A stretch of 5,988 nt of DNA from Globobulimina sp. Taxonomy: Eukaryota; Foraminifera; Rotaliida. The notes below the pieces were generated by a model that worked only from the letters and a program-made list of their open reading frames with translations, was not told the origin of the DNA and ran no database searches. Each line of letters begins with the position of its first letter. Positions within the stretch are counted from its first letter, which is position 1. The translations under genes and the position numbers were made by a program. The stretch lies in NCBI GenBank assembly GCA_003354225.1, contig PIVH01000384.1:1-5988 (forward strand), in the 5' to 3' direction. Shown here piece by piece: positions 1 through 5,930 of this stretch.

Positions 1-139
1 ACGCATTATCTTCTCCACTCATTCCTGGAAATTGAGAGATTTTCTGGGATTGTGCTTGTGATTTGGACATACGAGGCCTTTTGGAGGGGCGCATATCCCC
101 ATCATTGCCTGTGTTTCGATTTCTTTTTCTAGAAGACAT
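1..139 (-). CDS. 5' end of an unrecognised basic protein (partial, runs off the left edge)
   Basis: Reading the minus strand from the ATG at 139-137 gives 46 uninterrupted codons to the window edge. An in-frame TAA lies upstream (minus strand, complement of 172-174), so the frame cannot extend far 5' without splicing. The start context is AACC-ATG, with A at -3. The peptide begins MSSRKRNRN and is polar and low in hydrophobic residues. It has two basic clusters, RKRNR near residues 4-8 and SKRPR near 19-23, which resemble nuclear localisation signals. It continues with a Gln/Ser-rich stretch. There is no signal peptide or membrane segment. It is divergent from the zinc-finger gene, with 66 bp between the two start codons. 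The shared 14-base start context with the seipin gene supports this being a real start. The product cannot be named from so short a disordered N-terminus; nuclear location is inference. Confidence 0.6.
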   Translation of the reverse strand, partial: MSSRKRNRNTGNDGDMRPSKRPRMSKSQAQSQKISQFPGMSGEDNA

Positions 140-205
140 GGTTAGTGTTCTTGGTCTCAGGCTGAAGTTTTATTTAAGTTGTTTTTAAACAAAGCAACAA
201 AAAGC
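140..205. promoter_or_regulatory. 66-bp divergent intergenic region, presumed bidirectional promoter/5' leaders
   Basis: This is the whole gap between the minus-strand ATG at 139 and the plus-strand ATG at 206, so both 5' leaders and at least part of both promoters must lie here or inside the opposing gene. The right half is T-rich then A-rich (about 168-203). No convincing TATA box or other named element is visible. A short upstream frame starts at the plus-strand ATG 138-140 and ends at TAA 186-188, but it would matter only if transcription began inside the opposing gene. Confidence 0.4.
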
Positions 206-2944
206 ATGGATTTGAATAAGATCCAATCAGAATGCTCAAAATGCACTATTCAAATGCAATCTGTACTCTCCGATGTCACTAATTACATTAATGAAAACTT
301 ACAAAGTGTACCAAAGGCACAAAATGAAATCAATGTGAAAATAGCACAATTAAAGGATATGATTTCCAAAATTGAGACACATTTACAAATAATGCCATCG
401 AATGATGAAGAATTTAGTGAATTATTAAATCAACTCAATGAAGAAAAAGAAGAAAAAGAAGAAAAAAAAAGCAATGTAACTTGTGATAATAATCATGCAT
501 TAAAACATATGACCAACAATGACTTAAAAAAAGAGAATATTGCATATGCAAATGGTTATATTTGTGACGTTTGTCGTAAATCAAAAGATTCTTCCTTCGC
601 TGTCTGGCATTGTTCCCAATGCGGTTATGATTTATGTCCACATTGTTCTGATAAAAAAAGCGGCCGCGGCTCTGACAACCAAATAAAATGCGCGCGAGGA
701 CATGAAATAAAATGGGCGCCAACCGGATATAAAGGACGATTTTGTTGTGATATATGCAGACAATCTGTAGATGCTAAATCTGCGCATCGTTGTACTATTT
801 GTGGCTATGATCTATGTCAAAATTGTTTTGTCAAACAAGGTGGCGAAATAATTCCTGTTGTAAATGAGGAAAAGGCAAAATGTCAAAAAGGACATGAATT
901 AGAATGGGCTCCCACTGGTTATTCAGCTGGTTACCGATGTGATATATGTCGTATAGTAAACAGTGCAAAATCTGCCCATCGTTGCAAGATTTGTGGTTAT
1001 GATTTATGCCAACAATGTTTTAGCGGAGCAAAATCACCAAATGCACCAACAAAAAGTGCTGCGACAACCTGTGCCAAAGGACATTTATTAAAATGGATGA
1101 AAACGGGTTATCGTGGAAATGTTTTTTATTGCGACATATGTCGTAAATCTGTAACATCCGAATTTGCGCATCGTTGTAGTAGTTGTGGCTATGATCTATG
1201 TCAAGAATGTTATGCCAAAAAAAATAATGCTCAATCTGACGCCTTTCATTTTGAATTAAAAGCCGATGATGATAACAGTGCTATTTCGTGCCATAATAAG
1301 CATACACTTTTATTAGTATCGCATCCTGAATTAATATCGTTACATGGTTACAATTATGCGGCTGGTTATTTTTGTAATATTTGCAAAACAGAGTATGTAA
1401 ATGTTGATACTTGGCATTGTAAAATATGCAGTTATGATATGTGTCTGTCGTGTTACGAACGAGAACATGCAAAGCAGAACGTTGACAATGTTAATAAAGT
1501 GCGGAGTGTAGATATCAATAAATTGTTACAGGTCCAAATCCGCTGTGCCGAACATCATATTTGTAAATATGCGACAACCGCTGCTATGATCAAAATTAAT
1601 GTTGGTTATTCAGGCGGTTTTGGCTGCGATACTTGTAAACAAAACTATAAATGGAACAGCGCAATAAGTGGGGCCTGGCAATGCTCCATTTGCTCATTTG
1701 ATACTTGTACGAATTGTTTGCAATCAGTGCAATGTCAATCTAATGATATAAACGACAAATTTGCATTTAAATTGATGGATTGCATTAAATATCAGCAATA
1801 TTATACATTTAGTGATGTTATAAAAATATTGACGGATAAAGCAAACAAAACTAAATTTAATATCAATTATATTATTAATAAATATTGTGATAAAGATTCA
1901 AAATTAAATGTCTTGGTCTGTGCAGTGCGCCATTCTGCATTGTCTGAAATGAAAGTCGTGTTTGCAAAATGTGCGGGTGCTGATTTAAACGGTGCTGCAT
2001 TGAATGGCACCACTCCGATTATCCAAGCTGCAGAAAATGACAGTGTCGAAATGGTAGAATGGTTATTAAGTAACGGGGCATCGCCAAACTCCATTAACAA
2101 TTATGATGAAACCGCAATGTGGCATGCCTGTGCTCAAGGAAACGTTGACATTATTAAATTATTAATAAAATATGCGTTCGATTGGAACAAATTTATTAAC
2201 AAAGCAAGCAGCAATGCCATGGGTGCTACCCCATTGCTTATGTGTTGCTTAAATGGAAACGTGTCATGTTTACGATATTTATTTTCAATCCAAGGCAATT
2301 ATAACACCGCCATTGATGTTCATGCTAAAGCGGTGAAAAACCAAAATGCGTTGATTTTGTCGACACTCAGTAACTACACTCAAGTCGTACAGTTTTTATT
2401 TGCAAAGACAAGGTTTTTAACGGGAAAACCGAGCATAATTAATCAACAGCGGAGCTCTGACCATAATGCGCCAGTTCATTTAGCTGCGCGATGGAATAAT
2501 GTGCAAATATTGCAATTGTTGAAAAACAATGGTGCTGACATGACATTGATTGGGGAAAACAATTTGAACGCATTGTTAATCGCGTCAGCTCTCAATAAAG
2601 CATTGGCAGTGAAATATTTGATTGAGTCGAAAAGTATCGATCCCAATTTCCAGGAGAAAGCCAATGGCATCACGGCATTAAATGCTTCGTTGGATCATCC
2701 CAACGGATTTGCTGTGTGTAAGATTTTATGCTCCTATGATAATATAAAAATATTGGAACACAAACGGCAGAAATTTGACGTGTTGGACGTTGCGTGCATG
2801 AAAGGACGGGTTAAATGTTTACAATTATTGCTGACCACATTAATTAAAAAAAATAATATCTCCAATTGGGAAGAATTCATCACATCGAAAATATTGACAT
2901 CGGATAAAACGCAGTCATTTGATATTGATGGCGAAAATCACTAA
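206..2944 (+). CDS. Coiled-coil / six C1-like (ZZ-like) zinc modules / ankyrin-repeat protein, probably the 5' part of a frame-broken gene
   Basis: The ATG at 206 is the first in frame after the TAG at 143-145 and has a good context (A at -3, G at +4); it gives 912 residues. Residues 1-90 are a predicted helical, coiled-coil-like region ending in an acidic/basic EEK repeat. Residues 93-504 carry six tandem Cys/His modules, each C-x3-H, CxxC, CxxC, CxxC, enough to bind two zinc ions. Their GYDLCxxC ends are typical of C1-like (DC1) and ZZ fingers. Residues 567-879 hold about nine ankyrin repeats, several with clear A-x-x-x-x-x-x-x-x-LL cores. There is no membrane segment or signal peptide, so a cytosolic or nuclear scaffold or sensor is likely. 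No ligand can be assigned. The frame stops at TAA 2942-2944, shortly after the last ankyrin repeat. A second long frame overlaps this end in the +1 phase, so this is probably the N-terminal two thirds of a protein of about 1,424 residues rather than a complete gene. Confidence 0.85.
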   Translation: MDLNKIQSECSKCTIQMQSVLSDVTNYINENLQSVPKAQNEINVKIAQLKDMISKIETHLQIMPSNDEEFSELLNQLNEEKEEKEEKKSNVTCDNNHALKHMTNNDLKKENIAYANGYICDVCRKSKDSSFAVWHCSQCGYDLCPHCSDKKSGRGSDNQIKCARGHEIKWAPTGYKGRFCCDICRQSVDAKSAHRCTICGYDLCQNCFVKQGGEIIPVVNEEKAKCQKGHELEWAPTGYSAGYRCDICRIVNSAKSAHRCKICGYDLCQQCFSGAKSPNAPTKSAATTCAKGHLLKWMKTGYRGNVFYCDICRKSVTSEFAHRCSSCGYDLCQECYAKKNNAQSDAFHFELKADDDNSAISCHNKHTLLLVSHPELISLHGYNYAAGYFCNICKTEYVNVDTWHCKICSYDMCLSCYEREHAKQNVDNVNKVRSVDINKLLQVQIRCAEHHICKYATTAAMIKINVGYSGGFGCDTCKQNYKWNSAISGAWQCSICSFDTCTNCLQSVQCQSNDINDKFAFKLMDCIKYQQYYTFSDVIKILTDKANKTKFNINYIINKYCDKDSKLNVLVCAVRHSALSEMKVVFAKCAGADLNGAALNGTTPIIQAAENDSVEMVEWLLSNGASPNSINNYDETAMWHACAQGNVDIIKLLIKYAFDWNKFINKASSNAMGATPLLMCCLNGNVSCLRYLFSIQGNYNTAIDVHAKAVKNQNALILSTLSNYTQVVQFLFAKTRFLTGKPSIINQQRSSDHNAPVHLAARWNNVQILQLLKNNGADMTLIGENNLNALLIASALNKALAVKYLIESKSIDPNFQEKANGITALNASLDHPNGFAVCKILCSYDNIKILEHKRQKFDVLDVACMKGRVKCLQLLLTTLIKKNNISNWEEFITSKILTSDKTQSFDIDGENH
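440..466 (+). repeat. Three perfect copies of a 9-bp purine repeat, GAAGAAAAA
   Basis: Within the coiled-coil coding region, GAAGAAAAA occurs three times in a row, encoding EEK three times. It is followed by more A, so 440-471 is an uninterrupted 32-base purine tract. Copy number could change without breaking the frame because the unit is 9 bp. The charged linker separates the helical N-terminus from the first zinc module. Confidence 0.85.
482..1717 (+). repeat. Array of six C1-like/ZZ-like zinc-binding modules in two spacing classes
   Basis: The modules span protein residues 93-147, 162-207, 226-271, 289-335, 362-416 and 447-504 (DNA 482-646, 689-826, 881-1018, 1070-1210, 1289-1453, 1544-1717). 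All keep the eight putative ligands C-x3-H, CxxC, CxxC, CxxC. Modules 2-4 form one class: 19-20 residues from the first Cys to the first CxxC, a W-x-x-TGY stretch, and AHRC before the GYDLC core. Modules 1, 5 and 6 form another: a 27-28 residue spacing and WHC or WQC at that point. Module 6 is the most diverged, with SFDTC in place of GYDLC. In known families this fold binds lipids (C1) or peptides (ZZ); which applies here cannot be told from the sequence. Confidence 0.85.
1904..2842 (+). repeat. Ankyrin-repeat array, about nine units
   Basis: Protein residues about 567-879 show repeating helix-turn-helix signatures about 30-33 residues apart. The clearest units begin near residues 599 (GTTPIIQAAEND, then MVEWLLSNGASPN), 672 (ATPLLMCCLNGN), 753 (APVHLAARWNN) and 861 (LDVACMKGRVKCLQLLL). 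Others are degenerate, and repeats 3 to 4 carry an insertion. Ankyrin arrays are protein-binding platforms. The last unit lies only about 34 codons before the stop, so the frame break falls just outside the array rather than inside it. Confidence 0.8.
2898..2944 (+). other. Frame-change zone: the two long frames are both open here (+1 relation)
   Basis: The upstream frame (phase of 206) stays open until TAA at 2942-2944. The downstream frame opens after TGA at 2895-2897 and runs to 4481. Dropping one base anywhere in this 47-bp zone joins them into a single frame of about 1,424 codons. Short homopolymers at 2906-2909 (A4), 2918-2920 (T3), 2934-2937 (A4) and 2943-2945 (A3) are plausible error or slippage sites. 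A spliceosomal intron does not explain it: the only GT after the last ankyrin repeat is at 2914, and the AGs to about 3060 that I checked do not restore the phase. The cause could be an assembly or sequencing indel, a real frameshift mutation, or programmed +1 frameshifting; an indel error is the simplest. Confidence 0.7.
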
Positions 2945-4481
2945 ACAGGCCGCAATGAAGCATTTCTTAGAGAATTTGACAAAGAATGCATTAGCAAACG
3001 AAAATTTTGGTCTATTGACTGCAATGTGTGACTATGACGCGGGCACTGCGGCAAAAAAGAAAATCGAAATTGGGGAATCGGTATTATCTAAAAACGAAAC
3101 GATTGCACATGTTTTAGTCGATTATTTATCAAATCAAAATGAATCTGCTTTCGACATTGTGCACACATTAAATAATTCTGTTAATGCAATGATTGAAAAT
3201 AAAGAGCCCATCAACGACATGTTGCTGTTTTTTGCAAATATTATTGACCAACAAAGATTGATGAATAGTTTGAAAGGCTCAATCCGTCAAAGCTTAAATG
3301 GTAGCAATACGCGCGATTATTCCTGGTATAAAACGTGTTTGTTGTCCTCGCATATTTGGAGTGTGCGGAAAGAGGAGAAAGAGACAGAAAGTGGAATATT
3401 GTTATTTGATGATATGAAAGCAACAGTAATCGATAAGGAATTATCCAAACAGCAAATATTTTTATCGCAGCAAATATTGAATGAAACACAAAATGAAGCT
3501 GAAGCATGGAACAATATCGTGACATTCCCAGAAATAAATATTGCTTTATCCGGCGTTATGACTCAGCAGTCGCTGCAGGACAAAGTTACGGCGGTGCAAT
3601 ATATGCAAAATGGCTGCCAGGTGAAATATACACAAAATGAGTTGTTTACTGATTTGATTACGGGCTTCGATGGACAGAGTGCCTATGATTTAGATCAATA
3701 TTTGAATGATTTGGTGATCACTGCGCATAAAATCAATGCAGAGTTTCAAAGACAATGTCGTAAGTTATTCAATAAACAGTCGTTGGGAGTTGACTGTGTA
3801 TTTAAACCCGCACCGGTTAAGACCAAGGACAGATCGCAAATCAAAGCCACTGTGGACTACTTCGACAAACCATGGCCGACAACCAGCTCTATTCTGGACT
3901 TTGTGCGCTGTGGCATATCGTTTAAAAGTGCCAAGGATATGATGCTGGCTTTGATCAAAGCAAAAAGTTTAATTGATATATCGAAGAGTGCTGGCTGTAT
4001 TAAACGGATTGCACGAATTAAAAATATGTTTAAAGCTGTTCCTGAATGGGGCCAAGACCTCGCAAAGTACACTTATTGCGATATAAAGTTTAATGTGGTG
4101 ATTGAATATAACAATGTTGCAATGATTGGAGAAATACAATTTTTATTGGATTGGATGCAACAGGCCAAGGTTTTGGGACATTCGCTTTATGGATTTGTAC
4201 GGAATGAGGAATTTGTTAAGGAATTATCCAATGAATGGTATGAGAATGCGACGGAGAAGGATAGAATGGGCGAATTGTTGAATATTGTGGCAATAAAAAA
4301 TTATAAAAGATTGGAAAAGCAGTTGTTGTATGGCGATTTAAAGCAAATATTTTCGATTAAATTTATTCAAAATAATAAACAGAACACCTTAAAAGATTTG
4401 TTAATTCAAAATAAATGGAAAAAAGGTTTAAAATTATATGAAGCCACTTTAAAAAGATTTAGTCAACTTAATGCAAACTGA
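2928..4481 (+). CDS. Helical region plus RelA/SpoT-like nucleotidyltransferase-fold domain; probably the 3' part of the upstream gene
   Basis: The frame is open from 2898 to the TGA at 4479-4481. Its first ATG is 2928 (517 residues), inside the preceding coding sequence and with a poor context (T at -3); the next is 2955. This makes an independent eukaryotic start unlikely and favours a continuation of the zinc-finger/ankyrin protein. Residues 1-290 are mostly helical, with no recognisable family. Residues about 295-425 show, in order, a K-x-K-x-R-x-x-x-K stretch, DFVRCGISF, IARIKNMF, YCDIKFNV and GEIQ, then an alpha-helical LGHSLYGFVR. This order of basic loop, Asp, Arg/Lys strand, Tyr strand and Glu-x-Gln resembles the RelA/SpoT synthetase fold. 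The rest (about 426-517) is a charged helical tail. No signal peptide or membrane segment is visible. The domain call is by eye and could be only fold-level similarity; activity is not implied. Confidence 0.75.
   Translation: MAKITKQAAMKHFLENLTKNALANENFGLLTAMCDYDAGTAAKKKIEIGESVLSKNETIAHVLVDYLSNQNESAFDIVHTLNNSVNAMIENKEPINDMLLFFANIIDQQRLMNSLKGSIRQSLNGSNTRDYSWYKTCLLSSHIWSVRKEEKETESGILLFDDMKATVIDKELSKQQIFLSQQILNETQNEAEAWNNIVTFPEINIALSGVMTQQSLQDKVTAVQYMQNGCQVKYTQNELFTDLITGFDGQSAYDLDQYLNDLVITAHKINAEFQRQCRKLFNKQSLGVDCVFKPAPVKTKDRSQIKATVDYFDKPWPTTSSILDFVRCGISFKSAKDMMLALIKAKSLIDISKSAGCIKRIARIKNMFKAVPEWGQDLAKYTYCDIKFNVVIEYNNVAMIGEIQFLLDWMQQAKVLGHSLYGFVRNEEFVKELSNEWYENATEKDRMGELLNIVAIKNYKRLEKQLLYGDLKQIFSIKFIQNNKQNTLKDLLIQNKWKKGLKLYEATLKRFSQLNAN
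3810..4202 (+). other. Candidate RelA/SpoT-like nucleotidyltransferase domain
   Basis: In 517-residue numbering: VKTKDRSQIK (297-306) sits where RelA/SpoT synthetases carry their basic ATP-binding strand. D324 of DFVRC fits the metal-binding Asp. IKRIARIKNMF (358-368) fits the R-x-KD/N-x-F strand. Y383 of YCDIKFNV fits the region of the guanine-stacking Tyr, and E402 of GEIQ fits the conserved Glu of the E-x-Q strand. The canonical D-x-x-G-x-R and Y-x-S-x-H forms are not matched exactly. A divergent or inactive member is therefore as likely as an active (p)ppGpp-type enzyme. Confidence 0.5.
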
Positions 4482-4555
4482 TTTTATGCTTTGTAAATAT
4501 GTCAATAGTTTTTAAATTCTGTGCAATGCTTTTTTGTTGATCGCACTTACATTTA
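4482..4555. other. 74-bp convergent spacer holding both 3' ends
   Basis: The plus-strand locus stops at 4481 and the minus-strand seipin gene stops at 4556, so both 3' untranslated regions must fit here or overlap the opposite gene. On the plus strand there is no AATAAA; a TGTAAA at 4492-4497 is the nearest candidate signal, and it is weak. The spacer contains T-rich runs (for example 4508-4513 and 4530-4535) but no clear hairpin. Confidence 0.5.
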
Positions 4556-4557
4556 TT
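4552..4557 (-). terminator. Candidate AATAAA poly(A) signal overlapping the seipin stop codon
   Basis: On the minus strand the coding end reads GAC-TCA-TAA-TAA-ATG, giving a tandem TAA stop and an AATAAA hexamer that begins on the last two bases of the first stop. If used with ordinary spacing, cleavage would fall within the convergent spacer and the 3' untranslated region would be only a few tens of bases. The hexamer is common by chance in AT-rich DNA. Confidence 0.4.
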
Positions 4558-5755
4558 ATGAGTCGATAATATTATTTGCAAGACGTCTTCTTAAACCACT
4601 TTGATTAATCAACAAAGTATCATTCTTTTTTGATTCTGTTGACGGTGAAGCAGTGGCTAAGAGTGAAGGGGAAATCGACAGTGAAGACGAGCGTGATGTT
4701 GATGACGAGGAAGAAGCAGATGATGCTGCCGATAGCACATTGTTTATTTCAGTTTCCTTTGCATCCATAATATCATCATCAATGTCAGCAATTGGCTGTG
4801 GATTCTCTTGATTTGTATAACAATCTCTCACTTTATTGACTTGATAGCAGCATAATAGCAATGCAGGACTGGTAGCACCGCAGCAAATAAACGCAAATAT
4901 AGAAATACTAAACAATGACGAAGTTAACCACCAGTGATACAAAAAATATTTAACGCCTTGCAGTTGAATATCAAAATGAATCGATGCGTCATAAATATTA
5001 AACTGATTCGTGGATAATTGGAGGACAGAAACACATGTTGGACTATCAAATTTTTCTTCAAATGCATGCATTATAGGAATTGTTAGATATTTATCTTCAT
5101 TCCATATGCCCAAACAATACGGAATTATGAATATAATTTTCTTAATGATACGGATTGGCCATGATTCATATTTTAATAAAATCGGCCGTACTGATTTACG
5201 TAATAAGTGCCAGCCATACTTTTTTTTATATTTATCATTTGATACATATTCATATTCATACTCTTGCTCGTTTTTGTAATTGTTATCGCATGAATATAAT
5301 GATAATTTTAGCATAACATTACCAATGTCGTGCAGTGACTGTTTATGTGGAATATGGAGATTTATGGTAACATCATACATTTCGTTTGCTTTTAATGAGG
5401 ATTGATGTTGTTTGACGGATTCAAATGGCAAATCAAATAAATAATATTCATATTCCTGATCAATATTGATTATGGATACTGGCGATGCCAATGAATAGTC
5501 AAAGAATATGGGGCGTTCATAATGCAGTGCTGGTATCAGTAACCAATATAAAAATACATAACTTGAAACAGCCAAAAATATTGATAATGTCATAAAAAAT
5601 ATAGTAATTAATATTCGAACAATGATCCAAAACAAACCAGGAAAGCGCCTCATACATTGACAGCATACTGAACAGCATTTTATTGTCGCAAATTGTATTC
5701 CCTTCAAAGCCAGAATTAAACCATTGCACAGAATGCTTGTTAGCATAGAAGACAT
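4556..5755 (-). CDS. BSCL2: Seipin (lipid-droplet biogenesis protein of the endoplasmic reticulum)
   Basis: The ATG at 5755-5753 gives 399 residues ending in TAA. Seipin forms ring oligomers at contact sites between the endoplasmic reticulum and lipid droplets and organises droplet growth. Seen here: a hydrophobic N-terminal stretch (about 4-25), a Cys cluster KCCSVCCQC (26-34), membrane segment 1 (about 41-74), a lumenal domain (75-275), membrane segment 2 (about 276-302), and a cytosolic tail. Family marks in the lumenal domain are the LP-E-x-x-x-Q region (109-114), YDVTINLHIP with the following IGNVMLKLSLYS strand, RPILLKYESWPIR (190-202), the hydrophobic helix after it, and IHFDIQLQGVKYFLYHWW (259-276), matching the human GLRYLLY region. 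A charged insert with an EYEYEY run (165-170) lengthens the loop between strands. The tail is acidic and then Ser-rich (341-361). The true start may lie further upstream through a candidate intron (5795-5930) that adds 14 residues. Confidence 0.92.
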   Translation of the reverse strand: MSSMLTSILCNGLILALKGIQFATIKCCSVCCQCMRRFPGLFWIIVRILITIFFMTLSIFLAVSSYVFLYWLLIPALHYERPIFFDYSLASPVSIINIDQEYEYYLFDLPFESVKQHQSSLKANEMYDVTINLHIPHKQSLHDIGNVMLKLSLYSCDNNYKNEQEYEYEYVSNDKYKKKYGWHLLRKSVRPILLKYESWPIRIIKKIIFIIPYCLGIWNEDKYLTIPIMHAFEEKFDSPTCVSVLQLSTNQFNIYDASIHFDIQLQGVKYFLYHWWLTSSLFSISIFAFICCGATSPALLLCCYQVNKVRDCYTNQENPQPIADIDDDIMDAKETEINNVLSAASSASSSSSTSRSSSLSISPSLLATASPSTESKKNDTLLINQSGLRRRLANNIIDS

Positions 5756-5794
5756 GGTTTGATGAGTTGTGAAAATATTTTTACTAAAAGTGTT

Positions 5795-5930
5795 CTAAAT
5801 AATACAAGCAAACAACTTCACCATTTTAAGAATTTTAAGAATTATCCAAAAAATAGAAGCACTTTGTAGACATGCTTTCTTTTACATGAAAAATAAATAA
5901 TGCAGCCAAAGAACTCTTCACTTCACTCAC
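5795..5930 (-). other. BSCL2: Candidate 136-nt spliceosomal intron at the 5' end of the seipin gene
   Basis: On the minus strand, GTGAGT at 5930-5925 is a consensus donor directly after an ATG (5933-5931). A T-rich stretch ending ATTATTTAG at 5795 is a good acceptor. Joining the flanks gives ATG then AAC ACT TTT and eleven further codons with no stop, running straight into the ATG at 5755, so the upstream ATG is exactly in frame and adds 14 residues. Unspliced, the same ATG opens a 33-codon frame ending in TAA inside the intron. The upstream ATG has A at -3. The frame before it is also open to the window edge, so coding could begin still further upstream. Without splicing the ATG at 5755 is the start. 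Confidence 0.5.
5824..5841. repeat. Tandem 9-bp repeat TTTTAAGAA, two copies
   Basis: TTTTAAGAA occurs twice in direct succession. It lies inside the candidate intron, 30-46 nt upstream of the acceptor when read on the minus strand, where it reads TTCTTAAAA twice. This pyrimidine-then-A context could hold a branch point, though in AT-rich DNA a two-copy repeat can also be chance. Confidence 0.5.

Noticed and set aside
138-188. A 16-codon upstream frame on the plus strand beginning at the ATG overlapping the minus-strand start
   Set aside because: It would need transcription to begin inside the divergent gene; no evidence for that, and short frames arise by chance.
179-205. Extension of the zinc-finger protein to a TTG at 179
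   Set aside because: In a eukaryote the ATG at 206 with A at -3 and G at +4 is the natural start; the nine extra residues have no support.
435-722. Minus-strand 95-codon frame with a Phe/Leu-rich end
   Set aside because: It is the complement of the purine repeat and first zinc module; the hydrophobic run is an artefact of reading GAA/AAA backwards.
2810-2948. A GT-AG intron (GTTAAATG to CTAAACAG, 139 nt) that would join the two plus-strand frames in phase
   Set aside because: It would delete the second half of a clear ankyrin repeat (VKCLQLLL), whose coding quality argues that the segment is translated; the donor is also a poor match.
2718-2970. A GTAAGA donor with TTTCTTAG acceptor whose length also shifts phase correctly
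   Set aside because: The junction codon would be TAG (T at 2717 plus AG at 2971-2972), a stop, and it would remove ankyrin coding sequence.
3241-3525. Minus-strand frames of 94 and 65 codons opposite the second plus-strand frame
   Set aside because: Shadow frames over well-supported coding sequence, with no family resemblance.
206-4481. Bacterial or giant-virus operon with overlapping genes
   Set aside because: The neighbouring seipin, the candidate GTGAGT intron, and the lack of ribosome-binding-site sequence before 2928 favour a nuclear eukaryotic locus with a frame break.
5010-5279. Plus-strand 89-codon frame opposite seipin
   Set aside because: It is antisense to the conserved lumenal domain; its YSYSYS run is only the complement of the EYEYEY codons.
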